From: Trichuris trichiura | Taxonomy: Eukaryota; Nematoda; Enoplea; Trichinellida; Trichuridae | Length of the DNA stretch: 64,000 bases | NCBI GenBank assembly: GCA_037903355.1 | Contig: JBAJFE010000052.1 | Location: forward strand, 1 to 64,000 | Reading direction: 5' to 3' | Shown: one piece after another, positions 59,862 through 64,000 of the stretch | Layout: each line of letters starts with the position of its first letter | How positions within the stretch are numbered: position 1 is the first letter of the stretch | Notes under the pieces: model-generated | What the model saw: the letters and a program-made list of their open reading frames with translations, nothing else | Told to the model about the DNA's origin: nothing | Databases searched by the model: none | Position numbers and translations under genes: made by a program

Positions 59862-60268
59862 TTATTGATAAGACCTGTCCATATCATGCTGACCTACGCC
59901 CTTTGTTATGACCAGTTGATCTGTTATTGTAAGTAAACGGGAACTCTTTAATCTGTCTAAGAGGACATTACCATTTGTGACAATTTCTGGTTGTAGGTCA
60001 CGAGAACACTGACAGACAGAGCTGTTCTTGACTTTTCCGTAGCCTGCAGTGGCGGCAAACTCCAAGAGCGCTTCAGCGTTTTCTGTATGTTCTGGTGGGC
60101 AACTGTTTTGCCGTCTTGTAACTGTATTCGTTGCCTTCTTATCGTCGTCGAGTCTATCAAATAAAGTTTTGCCTGCTTCCCCTGCGTAGGTAGCGTTGCA
60201 GCCACATTTAATTCCACAGACGACGCCTAAACTTTCTGAGAAGGGAACCCTGATCTTGTTATTCCTGG
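59862..60268 (-). pseudogene. PLE GIY-YIG endonuclease domain fragment
   Basis: The frame reads TRNNKIRVPFSESLGVVCGI, then KCGCNATYAGEAGKTLFDRL, continuing without stops for about 135 residues to SYQ and a stop. It aligns with NDKIKVPFDSRPGVVYQIKC of the PLE at 1090-2118. The first GIY-YIG tyrosine is Cys (VVCGI) and the second motif reads YAG rather than YIG, so nuclease activity is doubtful. The RT domain is absent, with an in-frame stop immediately upstream. Confidence 0.78.
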
Positions 60269-60275
60269 TCAGCGA

Positions 60276-63200
60276 TCATGGATTCCGAGAACATTTGAAA
60301 TAGAAGTTGCAGCCGTGTGGCTGACGTAAGCCATGTAACCCTCTACGCCTCAGTAATAAGGAAGAAAAACTACTGACATTAACAGACTGAGGGCATTTGT
60401 TTTTGCTTAGTGCTTTGGTTTAGTAAGTTGGTCTGCTATGTAACAGGATTGTCGTCTGTGCATGTTGTTTTCGTGAGTGCTAATCCAGCCTCTTCTGCAG
60501 TAGTTAGAGAACCTGCCTCTCCTGTCTTTAATCCTGTGAGGATTGGCGCGTGTTCAAATCCTGTAACGATAGAGCTGAAAAAGCACTTCTCTCTGTCCAG
60601 TATTTCATTTAGTTTTCTTGGTATAATAATAGTGACTAGTGTCTTGCGTGGCTTTTGAACTTGCGTTTGCTAACTTGTATACCAGTTGCTCTCCATGGAG
60701 GCTTCCTTATTTTTCGTAGAGTTCTCCCATGTGTACTTCTTTTGGCTTTTTAGCTTCTTTGGATAAATGAATCGTTTGTTTATCCGTTTTGGTCACCTGC
60801 CATTGCTTATACAACGCTTTCTTTCGACTGATAGCCACTTGTACTTGTTCAGTCCACCGCCATACTCCTCTACTGGTTCTTTTTGCCTTATTTTTGTTTT
60901 TGGCACTGAATGAATTGCATTTTTATGCACTCTGGTTGTTGTCATGTCTCTTCTGATGTTTTGGCATCTGTGATAATGACTGTCGTAAGGTCGCGTACGC
61001 TAATCGAATTTTCCTTAAGTCTTTCGAACTTAAGTCTTTCCGTAGCATTTTCTGGGTAGCCATATTTTTGAGCAGCCAGTCAAATTTTAAAAATGAGTAG
61101 TTGACGTTTTAGGACAGACTTCAGTCTGGCGACTCCTTGCATTTTTTTACCAATTGGACGTCATGTCGTCGTGTTACCCTGTAGTCCATTTGTAAGCTCT
61201 GTCTCCAATTTCCAATCGTGATCTCTTTATGGGCGTTTATTTATTAAGTTCGTAATATTAATGTATTACAACTTTCGCTGATGACTGCTTAGCAGTTGCT
61301 GTGACAGATGCATGCTAGCTTTTGAAGCAAGCACTTCTCTGAAACAGACGGTTTGGCTATCTCTCTATCAGGAGTGCATAGAATAGCCAGAGACTAATTT
61401 TTTAGCTTCAGTAAGCGTGGCACAGTTTCGCGCAATGATGATGGAAAGAGTGTTATTCATCGTTTTAAAGTGGGCTTTTGGGTACGTAGGACGCTATTTG
61501 TTATGATACTAATGCCAAATAGTCACAACATTGATATTTTCATCGCCGAAGTGCTAAATGTTGTACGACAGACATGTGTCAGTAGGGGTGGCAATAATTT
61601 GCGTCACCTAAGCTGTAACCTTTCTGTGTTGCTCTACAACTTAAGTCCGTTTATAAAGTGGAGATCTTAACAGTCTCACTTTTGGTACTTTTCTCCTTCT
61701 GTCTTGAGAGGAAAAGCTCTTGGTAGACACAGTAAGGCGAACGGCAGAACTTGCAAACGAAAGTTCGGTTACTTTAAACTTGAATTAACGTTCTTTGCAA
61801 ATGTTAGGTTTGTCTTCGTGGCGCTCGTCGTAGACAACTCTTTTTAAGGCTTTTTCAGTAACTGAGAAAAAGTTCCTAACCAGTTTATTGCACTTTTCTG
61901 AATTTCTTTGATGTCAGCGCTCTGTCCGCTACTGGTTGTGGTATTGTCAGTTATGATTAATGCCCATTTTAGATTTTCAGACGACCTTAATAAATTTAAG
62001 AAGATCAGCTTGAAGGTCACTCGTCAAAAGGATGTTTTCTGTTAAAAATGCTTGTCATTTTACACTCTTCTTCCCCATTTTAAACCAATGACTGATTTCT
62101 GTTGATGAACCTGATTTCCTTAATAACAAGAATTCAACTTCATGTATTCTGTTCACCTTTATGGCTTGGTCTGAGGGGGAAGGGCGTTGTTTGAGAGGCC
62201 TAATTATACGGTTTTACACGGTCTCAGAGCTGCTACTGTTCTGAAGATCTATAACCAGAGCTTGTTTTTTTTTCAGAAGTAATCTGTTGATCACTTATCA
62301 GGAAACTCTTTTGTCTTAAAGGCGCTGAAAACGAGACTCACTCTATCCAGAAAGTTAGCTTTATCATTAAAATTTTGAACGTTTAATCAACGACTTGTCT
62401 TTGTTTTACAATAAAAGATGCGTTTCCAACTATCTGTACCGTTTCCAACTATTTGTACGGAGATGCAAACTCTATTCACTCTCTCGCTTTAATATACCCT
62501 TCAAAATAAAGCCGGAAAGCGATCTGAGCAGAGGTCTTCATGCCTTCTGTACTATTAATAAATGTTTTCACAGAATGAGGCTTGTTCCTTTATAACAAAA
62601 ATGCTCTTATTTGTGGACCTTCCTGTGATGCTACATAGGAAGTTCTCAACTGACAAAAATACCGCAAAATGCGGTAAAAAAAGAAAAAACACAAAAATGG
62701 AGAAAGTAAAAAGGGGCAAAAATGAAAAGAAGTTTTCAAATCTGATAAAATATTGATAGCAAAGAATAAAAAAAATAATAAAACTAATGGATAACAAAAA
62801 ACTTGACAGGGCGAAGAAATATAAGTAACTAATTCTTTCATTTTCTCTCTTTGTTTCCATTTCAGCTTCCGGTTCAACAAAACCATTAGTTAAAGAACAA
62901 AGTTATACCACTGATTACTTTTTTGAACTCACGATTATCTACTTTAAACCTAACTTCATATTTACCAACCTGTCTACTAAACGTTGCATCATTATGTATC
63001 CTTCCAACGATGGAATATTTTCTTATCCCGAAGTCTCTTTGCGGGTTCAATAAAGCGGTTATTTCTCAAAAAAGGAAGTTCTCACGAGAAACATTAGTAC
63101 ATTATTGAAAGCTGTTGCCGTTTAAGCTCCATTGTGAATCCCTTAGTTAGTATTCACAGTTTTTCATGAGCTTGCCGCCAATGAATCACGTTCATAGACA

Positions 63201-64000
63201 CCTCTGTTGGGCTAATTTGCATTTTGTTCTTCATTTAAAATTTCGGCAGAGAAAACCCGCGGAGAGGCAATAGATATGGTTACCGTTCAGACATCAGCGG
63301 CTTTCGTTTTGCTGCAGTAATACGAGCGTCCATACTTTGTCAGTTTCATTCCCCATGATGGGTGAAGCAATTTCAAAAGACGTTTTGCTTTTAAGAAATC
63401 TTAAGATTTAAACAGCACCTCTCGCAAAGCCAATATGGCGCAGGTGAACGAATCAGTTATTAGTCTAACCCGTAATACTGACATGCACTGACATTTTCTG
63501 CTGCACTTTATGCACTAAGCTAGAGCAAACGTTATTGCTAGCAAAAAAAGTGTACGTCTTAACACCTCAAATATGAGCCTGCCAATAGCTGTCGAACGGT
63601 AGGTAGTTCAGGGTTGCGACAAGTTTGTACTGTTACAGCCAATTACGAAGTCAAACATTTATGAATGGCATGGCGTTTGCTGATGGTCACGATGTCTCAA
63701 TTGCGGGATATGTGTAACAAGGAGTCACAAGGAAGCAGCATTAACGAAGTCATTCCGTAAATTATTTATTTTATCCTTTCTTGCATACAGACTCACTAGG
63801 TAAGGTTTGCATGCTTTTGCTCTGCCTACGGTGAGAACTTCATCGGTGACAACATTCAAGGCGCTCTTTACTGTGTCATTATTCAGCGTGAATAGGAAAA
63901 TTCATATATAAGCAAAAATGCACAGCACTGGTATGCGATCAGATTACGAAGTATGGTGAGATGGGTATTGTTGAAACAGCTGTTTTTTCTGCCCGCCGTA
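60276..64000. other. Intergenic, no gene recognised
   Basis: About 3.7 kb of AT-rich sequence with short frames, none with convincing exon borders. The 62.55-62.89 kb frames are low-complexity (Lys/Phe-rich) shadows of A-rich DNA. Confidence 0.5.

Larger units (their letters stand above)
59690..60275 (-). mobile_element. PLE relic, third lineage
   Basis: Includes the C-terminal coding part (59862-60268) and about 170 bases of 3' UTR. The UTR holds a CTGAGGA hairpin (59748-59774) and then, on the plus strand, TGCCTTCCCAAGGGGTAGAT followed by GAGCAG, matching TGCCCTACCAACGAATGGAT and GAGCA of the 0.8 kb copy. So this lineage shares the 3'-end layout of the first PLE despite strong protein divergence. 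No flanking duplication or inverted partner was found. Confidence 0.75.

Noticed and set aside
1..64000. tRNA, rRNA, CRISPR, operon or bacterial features
   Set aside because: No tRNA-like A/B box pairs or repeat-spacer arrays were seen, and the spliced genes show eukaryotic nuclear DNA.

Overview
The window is nuclear DNA of an animal. Its genes are split by short GT-AG introns (mostly 45-700 bp, a few to 1.6 kb), and it carries a metazoan heparan-sulfate C5-epimerase, a SCAMP and a vertebrate-type bifunctional P5C synthase. Several Penelope-like retroelements (PLEs) with GIY-YIG endonuclease domains are scattered through it. A secreted protein with a nematode-like Cys-rich domain makes a nematode my best guess; the species cannot be fixed from the sequence.

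Layout. 0.8-3.2 kb: a head-to-head PLE pair between target-site duplications. 7.4-8.1 kb: a palindromic element carrying the tail of a second PLE lineage. 9.0-11.8 kb (-): ten exons of an unrecognised protein with a C-terminal membrane segment. 17.9-19.6 kb (+): a secreted proline-rich protein. 21.9-24.3 kb (-): a multi-span membrane protein. 23.2 kb: a mini PLE palindrome. 28.5 kb: an almost perfect palindrome. 29.4-31.8 kb (+): SCAMP, nine exons. 32.2-34.6 kb: two more elements plus a locally duplicated region. 36.0-43.6 kb (-): P5CS, thirteen exons. 45.9-47.8 kb (+): glucuronyl C5-epimerase, four exons. 48.3-52.1 kb (-): a divergent ALG2-type mannosyltransferase, four exons. 58.3-58.8 kb (-): exons of a small tail-anchored protein. 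59.2-60.3 kb: another foldback element and a third PLE lineage relic. The rest is intergenic.

Gene function. The host genes do not form one pathway. They cover proline/ornithine synthesis (P5CS, mitochondrial), glycan assembly (ALG2 in the ER, C5-epimerase in the Golgi) and vesicle traffic (SCAMP). SCAMP and P5CS converge, P5CS and the epimerase diverge, and the epimerase and ALG2 converge.

Most notable. At least six insertions (827-3235, 7423-8125, 23176-23559, 28496-28763, 42616-42809, 59221-59428) share one architecture: two inverted copies of a PLE 3' end, a 30-45 bp extension on only one arm, and direct 11-14 bp target-site duplications. Nearly all PLE-derived copies carry a hairpin of the form CTGANGA-stem-GAA(A), which resembles the hammerhead ribozyme core known from PLE terminal repeats, although stems I and III are not convincing.
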